The position numbers and the translations under genes are program-made. The notes below the pieces were generated by a model, which had not been told where the DNA came from, made no database searches, and was given only the letters and a program-made list of their open reading frames with translations. A stretch of DNA of 64,000 nt from contig CP053446.1 of NCBI GenBank assembly GCA_013285405.1, positions 3,705,001 through 3,769,000 of the forward strand, written 5' to 3'. Position 1 is the first letter of the stretch. Each line of letters begins with the position of its first letter. Origin of the DNA: Ignavibacteriota bacterium (lineage in GTDB: Bacteria; Bacteroidota; Ignavibacteria; Ignavibacteriales; Ignavibacteriaceae). Positions 42,353-50,508 of this stretch are shown here, one piece after another.

Positions 42353-43231
42353 CTATTGATTCAACTTTGAGTATGCTTCAAAAGTATTTTTCAATAACAT
42401 AGCAATCGTCATCGGACCAACTCCACCAGGTACCGGAGTTATGTATGATGCTTTTTTTGATACTTCATCAAAATCAACATCACCGACAAGCCGATAACCT
42501 TTTTGTGCTGCTTTATCTTCAAGACGATTAATTCCAACATCAATCACTACAACACCTTCTTTAACCATGCTTCCTTTTACAAATTTAGGAGAACCAATGG
42601 CTGCAATTAAAATATCTGCTTGCTTTGTGTAATATGAAACATCGGGTGCAGCAGAATGACAAATCGTAACAATAGAATTTGCAAATTCTTTTTTTTGAAG
42701 CATAATATTTGCGATTGGTTTACCAACAATATTACTCCTACCAAGAACAACAACATGCTTTCCTTTCGTTTCAATTTTGTATCTGATAAGCAATTCCTGA
42801 ATACCGGCTGGTGTGCAGGAACGAAATGCAGGTTTGCCAATTACTAAATTTCCAACATTGATTGGATGAAATCCATCAACATCTTTTTTAGGTGAGATGG
42901 TTTCAATAACTTTATCTTCATCTATATGTTTCGGCAATGGAAGCTGAACAAGAATTCCATTGAATTTATCATTATTGTTATATGAGTCTATTAAATCAAG
43001 AAGAGTTTTTTCAGTAATATCAGATGGATGTCTTTCAGTAACAGCCCGCATTCCAATTTCTTCACAAGCTTTCGCTTTTCCTCTCACATAGCTTTCAGAA
43101 GCAGGATTATCACCAACAAGAATAGCAACCAATCCGGGAACATTCTTCCCTGCTGATATTAGTTTGTCTATTTCAGTTTTTAATTCAGCTCTTATTTCCT
43201 GAGCTATTTTTTTTCCATCAATGATTATCAT
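42353..43231 (-). CDS. folD: Bifunctional methylenetetrahydrofolate dehydrogenase/cyclohydrolase
   Basis: Interconverts 5,10-methylene-, methenyl- and 10-formyl-tetrahydrofolate for one-carbon metabolism. The 292-residue protein has every FolD signature: 'VPGLVAILVGDNPASESYVR', the active-site Lys in 'SYVRGKAKACEEIG', 'GILVQLPLPKHIDEDKV', 'KDVDGFHPINVGNLVIG', 'VVLGRSNIVGKPIANIML' (nucleotide binding) and 'TPVPGGVGPMTIAMLLKNT'. It begins a - strand segment that may continue past the candidate operators into the ORF6N operon, although the 136-base gap with operator-like sites suggests separate control. Confidence 0.97.
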   Translation of the reverse strand: MIIIDGKKIAQEIRAELKTEIDKLISAGKNVPGLVAILVGDNPASESYVRGKAKACEEIGMRAVTERHPSDITEKTLLDLIDSYNNNDKFNGILVQLPLPKHIDEDKVIETISPKKDVDGFHPINVGNLVIGKPAFRSCTPAGIQELLIRYKIETKGKHVVVLGRSNIVGKPIANIMLQKKEFANSIVTICHSAAPDVSYYTKQADILIAAIGSPKFVKGSMVKEGVVVIDVGINRLEDKAAQKGYRLVGDVDFDEVSKKASYITPVPGGVGPMTIAMLLKNTFEAYSKLNQ

Positions 43232-43250
43232 ACTTCAATCTAATTTGTTT

Positions 43251-43340
43251 CTGAGGTTCTCTGTGTCTTCTCAGTGAACTCTGTGTAACTATTTTTTGGT
43301 GACACGGAGAACACAAAGAACCTCAGAGAGCCACTGAGAA
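43251..43340. repeat. Imperfect palindromic intergenic repeat
   Basis: CTGAGGTTCTCTGTGTCTTC... on the left (43251-43272) pairs with GAGAACACAAAGAACCTCAG (43307-43326) with a few mismatches. TTCTCAGTG (43268-43276) also pairs perfectly with CACTGAGAA (43332-43340), and CTCTGTGT (43279-43286) with ACACGGAG apart from one G-T pair. It fills nearly the whole folD-ymdB gap. It may act as a processing or termination hairpin between the two - strand genes, but lacks a T-tract. It may also be a dispersed repeat. Confidence 0.6.
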
Positions 43341-43344
43341 TAAT

Positions 43345-44151
43345 TTAGTTTTGAATACTTTTAACAAAATCAGGAAACAAAATTCTTTCTATAAGTGTTG
43401 TTTTTCCTGAATCAGAATCTACTTTTAAAAATACGCCGCAGAGATGAACATCATTAGTCGCTGCTTCATATTTTTGGGGAGTTTGGTATAAAAACCTGTT
43501 CACTGCAGCCTGAACTTTCATACCAACTACCGACTCATAGGGACCAGACATTCCTGCGTCAGTAATGTAACCAGTTCCTTTTGGCATTATTCGTTCATCC
43601 GAAGTTTGGATGTGAGTATGAGTCCCAATCAATGCACTGACTCTTCCATCAAGATAATGAGACATTGCAATTTTCTCTGCAGTTGCCTCAGCGTGAAAGT
43701 CAACAATGATAACTTTAGTTTCATTTTCAATTTTTGGTAAGACCCAATCAGCAGAACGGAAAGGACAATCAATTGGAGCCATAAAAGTTCTTCCCTGAAG
43801 ATTGAGAACAGCAACTTTTCCTTTTTTAGTCTCAGCAATGTAATAACCATTCCCATAAGTGCCTTTCGGATAGTTTAACGGTCGTAAAGCTCTTGATTCT
43901 CTTCGAAGATAATCCTGAGATTGATGTTTGTCCCACGTATGATTTCCTCCGGTTAATACGTGAACTCCAAGTTCAAAAAGCTGGTTGCCTTCTTTGTCAG
44001 TACAGCCTTTTCCTTCGGAAGCATTTTCTCCGTTAGCAATTACAAAATCTGCCTTGTATTTCTGAATTAATCCTGGTAGCCAGGTTTGGACAAGATCCAT
44101 CCCTGGTTTCCCAACGATATCTCCAATGAAAAGAATATTTATTGTGGGCAT
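43345..44151 (-). CDS. ymdB: YmdB-family metallophosphoesterase
   Basis: A 268-residue binuclear metallophosphoesterase of the YmdB/TIGR00282 family, which hydrolyses 2',3'-cyclic nucleotides and affects RNA turnover in Bacillus. Motifs: 'ILFIGDIVGKPGMDLVQ', 'DFVIANGENASEGKGCTDKE', 'VLTGGNHTWDKHQ', 'KVIIVDFHAEATAEKIAMSH', 'IGTHTHIQTSDERIMPKGTG' and 'ITDAGMSGPYESVVGM'. The whole length matches the family. The divergent neighbour is the GT-C-type membrane protein on the + strand. Confidence 0.93.
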   Translation of the reverse strand: MPTINILFIGDIVGKPGMDLVQTWLPGLIQKYKADFVIANGENASEGKGCTDKEGNQLFELGVHVLTGGNHTWDKHQSQDYLRRESRALRPLNYPKGTYGNGYYIAETKKGKVAVLNLQGRTFMAPIDCPFRSADWVLPKIENETKVIIVDFHAEATAEKIAMSHYLDGRVSALIGTHTHIQTSDERIMPKGTGYITDAGMSGPYESVVGMKVQAAVNRFLYQTPQKYEAATNDVHLCGVFLKVDSDSGKTTLIERILFPDFVKSIQN

Positions 44152-44378
44152 ATAAGAGTTAATTTTTAGTGCAAAATATAGTTATAATTGTCGAAATTAT
44201 TCAGAGATGGTTCTATTAGCAAAAAGGTTTATCCTGAAATTATTTACCGCTCCGATATGTCTGTGGTAATGAATCCGTTTGCGTACGATTATCAAATTCT
44301 AATCAAGCAGTTAATTTCAATCCAGTTAAACTTATCCTTCTAATTTTTATATTTCAACTATTGTTATTCAAAATTAAG

Positions 44379-45995
44379 ATGACTAAAACAAAAATAATAA
44401 TTTTCATCTCACTGGTTGCATACTTTGCTGTCTTAAATTCTTTTCGCTTAAATTATCTATACACGACAATACTTGACGATGCTTACATTTTTTTAAGATA
44501 TGCAGAAAACATTGTTAATGGTTATGGCTTCGTCTGGAATATCCACGAAGCACCTGTGGAAGGTTATACCTCTTTCCTTTATTTGGTTGTTCTTATCACA
44601 GCTAAGTATCTATCAATTGATCTGGAATCATTTGCAATCATTTTAGGAATATTGACTGCAGCACTGACGCTTTACTATGTATTTTTAATTTACGTTCATC
44701 TGTATGATAAAATCCTCTCAAAAAAATACTCAATCATTTTCTCATTAATTATTTTAACAATTTCGCCTGCTTATCTCTTTTGGTCAGCGGCAGGAATGGA
44801 AACATCATTTTATTCAATGTTTCTTGTGATGACTTTGTATTATTTCCTCACGTTATCTGACAAAAATTTGAATATCTTTTTAAAGGGAATATTATTTGGG
44901 CTTCTTTGTGTGATTCGATTCGAAGCGGTTTTGTTTTTTATTGCTGCATTTTATTATTTAGTCAAAAAGGATAAATCAACATTTAAAATTAAAATTTCTT
45001 ACAATACAGTTTTGTTTGTAACTGGATTCGCATTAATCTTTGGAACATATTTTATCTGGCGCTGGATTTATTTTGGATATTTTCTGCCTAATACATTTTA
45101 TGCTAAAACTGGTGGCGGTTTTCAGCAAATTGTTGGAGGGTTTCTGTATATCATTGAAGCCTTTAGATCATTTTACGGTTTTGGCTGGATCCCAATCTTT
45201 TTAATTTTTCTTTTCTTCAAAATAGATATGATTACAAAGCAGACATTATTTTTATTCAGCATAGGAATCATTTCACTTATAACAACAATATTTATCGGTG
45301 GTGATCATTTTTATTATGGAAGATTTGTAATTCCTGTTCTTCCTTTACTTTTTGTTCTCTTCCCCCCTGTCTTTGATAGGTTTTTACTTATGTCGTTAAA
45401 ATATGTTAAGTTGAAACCGGCAAATACAGTGATAATATTGTTCTTAATTATTACTGTACTTCTCATTTTCAAACCTGTTTACCAGGAAACATTTGGTGGA
45501 ATTAAAAATTTAGTTGATGGTGAAAAAGAAATTCTGGTAGTTTACGATCAATCAGCCACAACAGACATCATTTATTGGCAGCATGGTTTTATAATTATGG
45601 GAAAAACTTTGAATAAAATTGCATCGCAAAATGATTACATTGCTGCTGTTCCAATTGGTGCTATCGGATATTTCTCTAAGATAAATGTGATTGATATGGT
45701 TGGACTTGTTGATCCGGTTATAGCTCACGAAATATTTTCTCCAGATGCTGTCCGCAAATGGACACCGGGACATACTAAAGGCGATGGTAGATATATTTTA
45801 TCCAGAAAACCAGAATACATTCAACTGACAGACTACTTAACGAGAAAACCTCTTGAGAAACCTCATCGACGTTCAACTCAGTTTGTTTCTGTCAGAGAGA
45901 TATGGGAATCAGAAGAGTTTCACCGCGATTATGTATTTTATCCGATTGAAGTCTTAGACGGATGGTATTACAATCTATTTAAAAGAAAACAATAA
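44379..45995 (+). CDS. GT-C-type membrane glycosyltransferase-like protein
   Basis: A 538-residue membrane protein with about ten hydrophobic segments. The first periplasmic loop contains 'TTILDDAYIFLRYAENIVNG', the acidic 'DD' and 'GYGFVWN' motif typical of GT-C glycosyltransferases (PMT/ArnT-like and arabinofuranosyltransferase-like proteins). These use polyprenyl-phosphate sugars outside the inner membrane. The C-terminal ~140 residues form a soluble domain ('IIYWQHGFIIMGKTLN', 'IAAVPIGAIGYFSKINVIDM'). The start is taken at the ATG at 44379; a TTG at 44361 is also in frame. It stands alone between ymdB (divergent) and the DnaQ-UvrC gene; the sugar and acceptor are unknown. Confidence 0.75.
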   Translation: MTKTKIIIFISLVAYFAVLNSFRLNYLYTTILDDAYIFLRYAENIVNGYGFVWNIHEAPVEGYTSFLYLVVLITAKYLSIDLESFAIILGILTAALTLYYVFLIYVHLYDKILSKKYSIIFSLIILTISPAYLFWSAAGMETSFYSMFLVMTLYYFLTLSDKNLNIFLKGILFGLLCVIRFEAVLFFIAAFYYLVKKDKSTFKIKISYNTVLFVTGFALIFGTYFIWRWIYFGYFLPNTFYAKTGGGFQQIVGGFLYIIEAFRSFYGFGWIPIFLIFLFFKIDMITKQTLFLFSIGIISLITTIFIGGDHFYYGRFVIPVLPLLFVLFPPVFDRFLLMSLKYVKLKPANTVIILFLIITVLLIFKPVYQETFGGIKNLVDGEKEILVVYDQSATTDIIYWQHGFIIMGKTLNKIASQNDYIAAVPIGAIGYFSKINVIDMVGLVDPVIAHEIFSPDAVRKWTPGHTKGDGRYILSRKPEYIQLTDYLTRKPLEKPHRRSTQFVSVREIWESEEFHRDYVFYPIEVLDGWYYNLFKRKQ

Positions 45996-46026
45996 TCATA
46001 ATATTGCAATCAAATAAATTTCAAAT

Positions 46027-47757
46027 ATGATTACATCAGAATTTCCATCAACATTACTTAAAGACGCAGAATTCAGCGTTCTGGATGTTGAAACAACTGG
46101 TCTTTCTGCAAGAAACAATCGCGTAATCGAAATTGGAATTGTTAAAATAAAAGACCTGAAAATCATCGATAAGTTTTCAACACTTATAAATCCAGGTTGT
46201 AATATTCCATATTTCATAACTCAGTTTACAGGTATTGCAAATAGTGATGTTGAATATTCGCCATGCTTTTATGATATAATCGAAGAAATCGAGGAGTTTA
46301 TTGGGGACTCAATTATTAGTGGACACAATTTAAGTTTTGATGAGGGATTTTTGCGTTATGAATTTATAAGAAATGGATTTGAACCACTGAGTAATCTCAA
46401 TGTCTGCACATTAAAATTATCAAGAAAAATATTTCCAGAACTTAAAAGCAAATCTCTCGCATCAGTATCACAACATCTGAAGATAATAAATAAAGATGCT
46501 CACCGCGCATTGTCAGATGCTGAAGCCACAGCAAATATTCTTGTCAAACTGATAAAAATATTATCAAAAGATAAAAAGATTAAATCACTTCAGCAGTTGT
46601 TAGAATTTGAATCGTCATCGGTTGCTATTAACCAAATCATCAAATTACCAAAAGATATTCACGACTCACTTTATTCACTACCAGATGTTCCTGGCGTTTA
46701 TTATTTCCTGAATAAAAAAAATGAAGTGATTTATATCGGCAAAGCGAAGTCACTAAAAGATAGAGTCAGAAGTTACTTTTCACCGACAACCATCAGCAAG
46801 CAAAAAACAATTGTCAGACAGGCAGTAAAAATTAAAACCGAGATAACAAACTCTGAACTTACTGCACTGCTGCTTGAATCGGAAAGTATTAAACTAATTA
46901 ATCCAAAGCACAACCGTCAATTAAAAAAGTATGGCAATAAATATTTTATCAGGATAACAAAAACTCATAGGTATCCGAAAGCAGAAATAACAACTAAATT
47001 TGATTTTGATGGCGATGATTATTTCGGATTATTTATATCCAGACGAAAAGCCGAAATTGTTCTTGATATAATCAACAAAACATTTTCATTACGCGAATGT
47101 GACGATAAAGAATTTAAGAAAGGAAAGAAATGTTTTCTGGCTGATATTGAAAGATGCACAGCACCTTGTGTAAAAAATATTAATCAGGATTATTCTGACG
47201 AACTTAAAAAAGTCTATGAATTTCTTTCAGGCGGCAACCAATCTGCACTTAATCGTATGTTGAACAAGATGAAAGAATACGCTGCCAAAGAAAAATATGA
47301 AAAAGCTGCTGAGACAAAATTTGTAATCGATTTAATGCTTACTCAAACCCACAAATCTTCTCTTCTTTCTGAACCGATTAATAAAGCGAATGTTTTATTT
47401 GAAGTCTCTGAAGGGATGAACAAGGATTTCATCCTTTTACTTGAAGGAAAATACTTTATTAAAAAAGAATCAACATCAGGGAAAGATAGTTTTGAAAATG
47501 CTCTCGAAGATTATTATTTACAAACTTCAAGAATAGATACAAATCCAACAGAGGAAGATCTTGAAAAGATGAAGATATCATTGAACTGGCTGACTAAAAA
47601 CCGGAATAAAGTTAGAATATTTTATTTGAAAGATTTTCAATCGAAGGAGGAATTATTTAATGTTATGAGTTCGAATAACCCATCTCCTAAAAAATCTTTC
47701 AAGAATTTTAGTTTGAAAAGACTGGTGATTAATAACATTGAAGAAGACGACAACTAA
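46027..47757 (+). CDS. DnaQ-type 3'-5' exonuclease fused to UvrC-like GIY-YIG nuclease
   Basis: A 576-residue nuclease. Residues about 13-175 are a DEDDh exonuclease like DNA polymerase III epsilon: Asp20/Glu22 ('LDVETTGL'), 'SGHNLSFDEGF', and the His/Asp of 'HRALSDAEATANIL'. Residues about 218-310 are a UvrC/Cho-type GIY-YIG nuclease ('LPDVPGVYYFLNKK', 'VIYIGKAKSLKDRVRSYF', 'LLLESESIKLINPKHN'). Four cysteines at about 358, 369, 377 and 381 (C-x10-C-x7-C-x3-C) match the spacing of the iron-sulfur ligands reported for UvrC. A UVR-like helix pair lies near 415-445. It lacks the UvrC RNase H-like C-terminus, so it probably acts like Cho in 3' incision during repair. The next gene overlaps it by 20 bases. 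Confidence 0.88.
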   Translation: MITSEFPSTLLKDAEFSVLDVETTGLSARNNRVIEIGIVKIKDLKIIDKFSTLINPGCNIPYFITQFTGIANSDVEYSPCFYDIIEEIEEFIGDSIISGHNLSFDEGFLRYEFIRNGFEPLSNLNVCTLKLSRKIFPELKSKSLASVSQHLKIINKDAHRALSDAEATANILVKLIKILSKDKKIKSLQQLLEFESSSVAINQIIKLPKDIHDSLYSLPDVPGVYYFLNKKNEVIYIGKAKSLKDRVRSYFSPTTISKQKTIVRQAVKIKTEITNSELTALLLESESIKLINPKHNRQLKKYGNKYFIRITKTHRYPKAEITTKFDFDGDDYFGLFISRRKAEIVLDIINKTFSLRECDDKEFKKGKKCFLADIERCTAPCVKNINQDYSDELKKVYEFLSGGNQSALNRMLNKMKEYAAKEKYEKAAETKFVIDLMLTQTHKSSLLSEPINKANVLFEVSEGMNKDFILLLEGKYFIKKESTSGKDSFENALEDYYLQTSRIDTNPTEEDLEKMKISLNWLTKNRNKVRIFYLKDFQSKEELFNVMSSNNPSPKKSFKNFSLKRLVINNIEEDDN

Positions 47758-48532
47758 ATCAATTCAGCTTAACCAAATCTTAACTAATAAACTACTGGGA
47801 TCTTCAGAACTAGTTCGATTGTTAAACGATTACTTTTTATCCATCTATAAAAATAAATCAGAATTTGAACTGAGTATTCAATCAGCAAAGTTAAAACTCG
47901 GTCACTTCGCAGATGTGAATAATTACTTAAAGCGATTATCAATCGAACAGAATAATGAAATAAGCTTATCATACTTCTTAAAAAATTATTCATCAGCTCA
48001 GAAAGAAAGAGTTGAAATAATTTTTGCAGGGCTTTATCCTGAAATTAAAAATATGGATACTGTTATGACTTTATCAAGAAGCGGAACGGTTTTGGAAGTT
48101 TTAAAAGTGTGGCACAAAAAGAATAAGAAGATTAAAGTGATTGTCTGTGAATCGAGACCAAAATATGAAGGTAGATTAATGGCTGAATCTTTAGCTAAAG
48201 CAGGAATTCAAGTCGAATTAATTACTGATGCTATGATGAGTTTACTTTATGATCGTGTTGATGCGGCAATTATCGGCGCAGATTCGATTTTGAAAAATGG
48301 AAATATTGTCAACAAAGCAGGAAGCAAATCTCTTGCTTTACTTTGCAAAGAATACAAGAAACCTTTTTATGTAGTTACTGCCCGATCAAAATTTTCAACA
48401 ACAAAAGAATTCAAACCAAAGAAAGAAAATCCGAAAGAGGTTTTCAATAAAAAGTTTAGCAATCTCTCTGTCGCAAATATTTATTTTGAGGAGATTGATA
48501 AGAAATTTATTACAAAGATTTATACAGATTAA
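47738..48532 (+). CDS. eIF2B alpha/beta/delta-like (isomerase-fold) protein
   Basis: A 264-residue protein of the IF-2B family, which includes eIF2B subunits, methylthioribose-1-phosphate isomerase and ribose-1,5-bisphosphate isomerase. Family signatures are 'VMTLSRSGTVLEVLKVWHKK', 'KVIVCESRPKYEGRLMAESL', 'GIQVELITDAMMSLLYDRVD', 'AAIIGADSILKNGNIVNKAG' and 'SLALLCKEYKKPFYVVTARS'. A bacterial role as a sugar-phosphate isomerase is more likely than translation initiation, but the substrate cannot be told. The start is a TTG at 47738 inside the end of the nuclease gene, because no ATG exists before about residue 100; GGTGAT upstream may serve as ribosome-binding site. The stop overlaps the convergent MATE stop. 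Confidence 0.85.
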   Translation: MKKTTTKSIQLNQILTNKLLGSSELVRLLNDYFLSIYKNKSEFELSIQSAKLKLGHFADVNNYLKRLSIEQNNEISLSYFLKNYSSAQKERVEIIFAGLYPEIKNMDTVMTLSRSGTVLEVLKVWHKKNKKIKVIVCESRPKYEGRLMAESLAKAGIQVELITDAMMSLLYDRVDAAIIGADSILKNGNIVNKAGSKSLALLCKEYKKPFYVVTARSKFSTTKEFKPKKENPKEVFNKKFSNLSVANIYFEEIDKKFITKIYTD

Positions 48533-49866
48533 ACTGTAATAATATGCTTACTTCTGGAATTGAATCGAATTGTAAGCAAAATCGCTGAAGTTGTTAATCC
48601 TAAAAGAAGTCCAATCCAAACTCCCTGAACACCCAAATCAAAAGTAAATCCCAACAGATATCCTATTGGTAATCCTACAATCCAATAAGCAATGAATGTA
48701 ATTGCAGTTGGAATTTTAACATCAGTTAAACCGCGAAGAATTCCAATTCCAACTGCTTGAGTTCCATCGGATAATTGAAACAGCGCTGCAATAATTAATA
48801 AAGATGAAGCATAGTTAATCACCTGATCATCCTGAACATAGAGCGTTGGTAAATGATTTCGGAATAAAATAAAAATCACGCCTGATATAAACATGACAAA
48901 AGCTCCGAGTAATGACGCAGTAAATCCAGCTCTTCGTGTTTCGAAAATATCTTTCATACCAACAGCGTTTCCAACTCTGATAGAGCCTGCTACAGAAATT
49001 CCAAGTACAGCCATGAAAGAAATTGATGCAAGATTTATAGCAATCTGATGTGCTGCTAATTGTTTAGTTCCGAGCCAACCAACCATAACTACTGCAAATG
49101 AGAATGCTCCAATTTCAAAGAAATACTGGAATCCGCTTGGCAAGCCGAGTGAAAGAATTTTTTTAATTATATGTCTGTTAAAATTTTTAAAATGAAATGA
49201 AACATTATATTGCCTGAATAATTTACTTTTCATCACATAGATCATTATGCAAATAGCCATAAATAATCTTGAAGCAAATGTTGCCCAACCAGCTCCATTG
49301 AGTTCCAATCGAGGAAATCCCAGTTCACCAAATATTAATATCCAGTTCACGAATGCGTTTATTAGATTAGCGAGAATTGCAATAATCATCGCTGGTTTCA
49401 TGATTGAAAAGCCTTCGATGAACTGTTTATATGTTTGAAAAACCATCAAAGGTAATGTGCTAAATCCAATTATTCTCATATAGGATTTCGCAAGAATTTG
49501 AACTTCAGGCGGCTGATCAAAATATTCTATCAATCCTGCAGCAAAAAAAATTGCAAATGCTAAAAATATTGACAAGGTGCTATTCACTAAAAGTGACTGA
49601 CGAAAATAAATTCCGCACTCATCATACTTATTTGCACCAACAGCAATTGCAACTAATGGTGTCACTGCAAGTGAAACACCTATTCCAATAATCATTAAAA
49701 TAAATGCCAGACTATTTCCGAGGGATGCAGCAGCCAGATGAGCAGCACTAAGATGTCCTACCATTAAGCTATCAACAACTCCCATCATAATTATTCCGAG
49801 TTGACCGATTATTATGGGGTATGCTAATTCGAAAGTGCTAAGAATATGTTTTTTTAAGCTGGTCAT
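48529..49866 (-). CDS. MATE-family multidrug exporter
   Basis: A 445-residue inner-membrane exporter with about twelve hydrophobic segments in two halves. Typical MATE motifs are 'FELAYPIIIGQLGIIMMGVV', 'DSLMVGHLSAAHLAAASLGN', 'GVSLAVTPLVAIAVGANKYD', and in the second half 'LSLGLPSGFQYFFEIGAFSF', 'LGTKQLAAHQIAINLASISF' and 'VAGSIRVGNAVG'. MATE proteins use Na+ or H+ gradients to expel cationic drugs and metabolites. It is convergent with the IF-2B-like gene (4-base overlap of ends). A hairpin 46 bases upstream of its start belongs more probably to the tRNA-Ser transcript. Confidence 0.93.
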   Translation of the reverse strand: MTSLKKHILSTFELAYPIIIGQLGIIMMGVVDSLMVGHLSAAHLAAASLGNSLAFILMIIGIGVSLAVTPLVAIAVGANKYDECGIYFRQSLLVNSTLSIFLAFAIFFAAGLIEYFDQPPEVQILAKSYMRIIGFSTLPLMVFQTYKQFIEGFSIMKPAMIIAILANLINAFVNWILIFGELGFPRLELNGAGWATFASRLFMAICIMIYVMKSKLFRQYNVSFHFKNFNRHIIKKILSLGLPSGFQYFFEIGAFSFAVVMVGWLGTKQLAAHQIAINLASISFMAVLGISVAGSIRVGNAVGMKDIFETRRAGFTASLLGAFVMFISGVIFILFRNHLPTLYVQDDQVINYASSLLIIAALFQLSDGTQAVGIGILRGLTDVKIPTAITFIAYWIVGLPIGYLLGFTFDLGVQGVWIGLLLGLTTSAILLTIRFNSRSKHIITV

Positions 49867-49911
49867 AAAACGATTAGTAAAATTACAGAAATGAAACAGA
49901 AAATTATTTAT

Positions 49912-49940
49912 AAAGAAAAGTCCCGAATCACTCCGGGACT
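49912..49940 (-). terminator. Rho-independent terminator on the - strand, between tRNA-Ser and the MATE gene
   Basis: On the - strand AGTCCCG (49940-49934) pairs with CGGGACT (49925-49919), a perfect 7-bp stem, followed by TTTTCTTT. It would stop transcripts coming from the tRNA-Ser(GGA) gene about 215 bases upstream and shield the MATE gene. Confidence 0.65.
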
Positions 49941-50153
49941 CTTCCAGGGTAGCATGTTTATCTGCTGTCTTGGGGGGATTTTTTTCTTAATTAACTTTTT
50001 TCAAATCTCTGCTAGAAAGATATTATGGAAAGTAGAATGCTGAAATTAATTATTGATTAGCGGTAAACTTTCAGGATTAGAATAACAAGATAAATATGAG
50101 ATGAGAACCGGTATTTTCCGGTTTCAATTTATTAAAATAGATTTTGAATTTTG
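49941..50153 (-). other. Unassigned segment between tRNA-Ser(GGA) and a terminator
   Basis: About 210 bases with no convincing open reading frame, lying between the tRNA end and a - strand terminator. It holds a small AACCGG/CCGGTT hairpin (50106-50123) and, near the terminator, a run of six C on the - strand (49972-49977) followed by 'AAGACAGCAGATAAAC'. It could be a tRNA 3' trailer or a small RNA; nothing more can be said. Confidence 0.3.
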
Positions 50154-50240
50154 CGGAGAGAGTGGGATTCGAACCCACGGTACCCTTGCGGGTACACTAC
50201 CTTTCCAGGGTAGCCAATTCAACCACTCTTGCATCTCTCC
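50154..50240 (-). tRNA. tRNA-Ser (anticodon GGA)
   Basis: An 87-base class II tRNA. The acceptor stem GGAGAGA/TCTCTCC is perfect. The anticodon stem is GCTACC/GGTAG with loop CTGGAAA (anticodon GGA). A long variable arm TGTACCCGCAAGGGTACC follows, with the T-arm GTGGG-TTCGAAT-CCCAC and discriminator G. The 3' CCA is not encoded (GCAA follows). Confidence 0.97.
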
Positions 50241-50371
50241 AATTTTGCATTACAAATATATCAATTAGCTTTCAGATTTTATTGCATCTCCTGAAGAAAT
50301 AATCTTACCGAAATTCAAATGAGCAAAGAATTAATCAATATATTTGATCAAGACAAAAAGAAATTTTACCA

Positions 50372-50458
50372 GGAGAGGTGCCGGAGTGGCTGAACGGGAC
50401 GGTCTCGAAAACCGTTGTTCCGCTTGCGGAACCGAGAGTTCGAATCTCTCCCTCTCCG
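50372..50458 (+). tRNA. tRNA-Ser (anticodon CGA)
   Basis: An 87-base class II tRNA on the opposite strand to the Ser(GGA) gene. The acceptor stem is GGAGAGG/CCTCTCC. The anticodon arm is GACGGT-CTCGAAA-ACCGTT (anticodon CGA). The variable arm is built on TTCCGC/GCGGAA, the T-arm is GAGAG-TTCGAAT-CTCTC, and the discriminator is G. CCA is not encoded. A terminator follows at once. Confidence 0.97.
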
Positions 50459-50460
50459 CA

Positions 50461-50490
50461 AAAAAAAAGCCGCAATGAAGCGGCTTTTTT
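50461..50490. terminator. Bidirectional Rho-independent terminator
   Basis: AAAAAAGCCGC (50463-50473) and GCGGCTTTTTT (50480-50490) form an 11-bp stem with a 6-base loop, with A- and T-runs on either side. It ends the + strand tRNA-Ser(CGA) transcript and the - strand cytochrome operon, whose last stop is at 50509. Confidence 0.93.
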
Positions 50491-50508
50491 AATGACTATT
50501 TTTTATAA

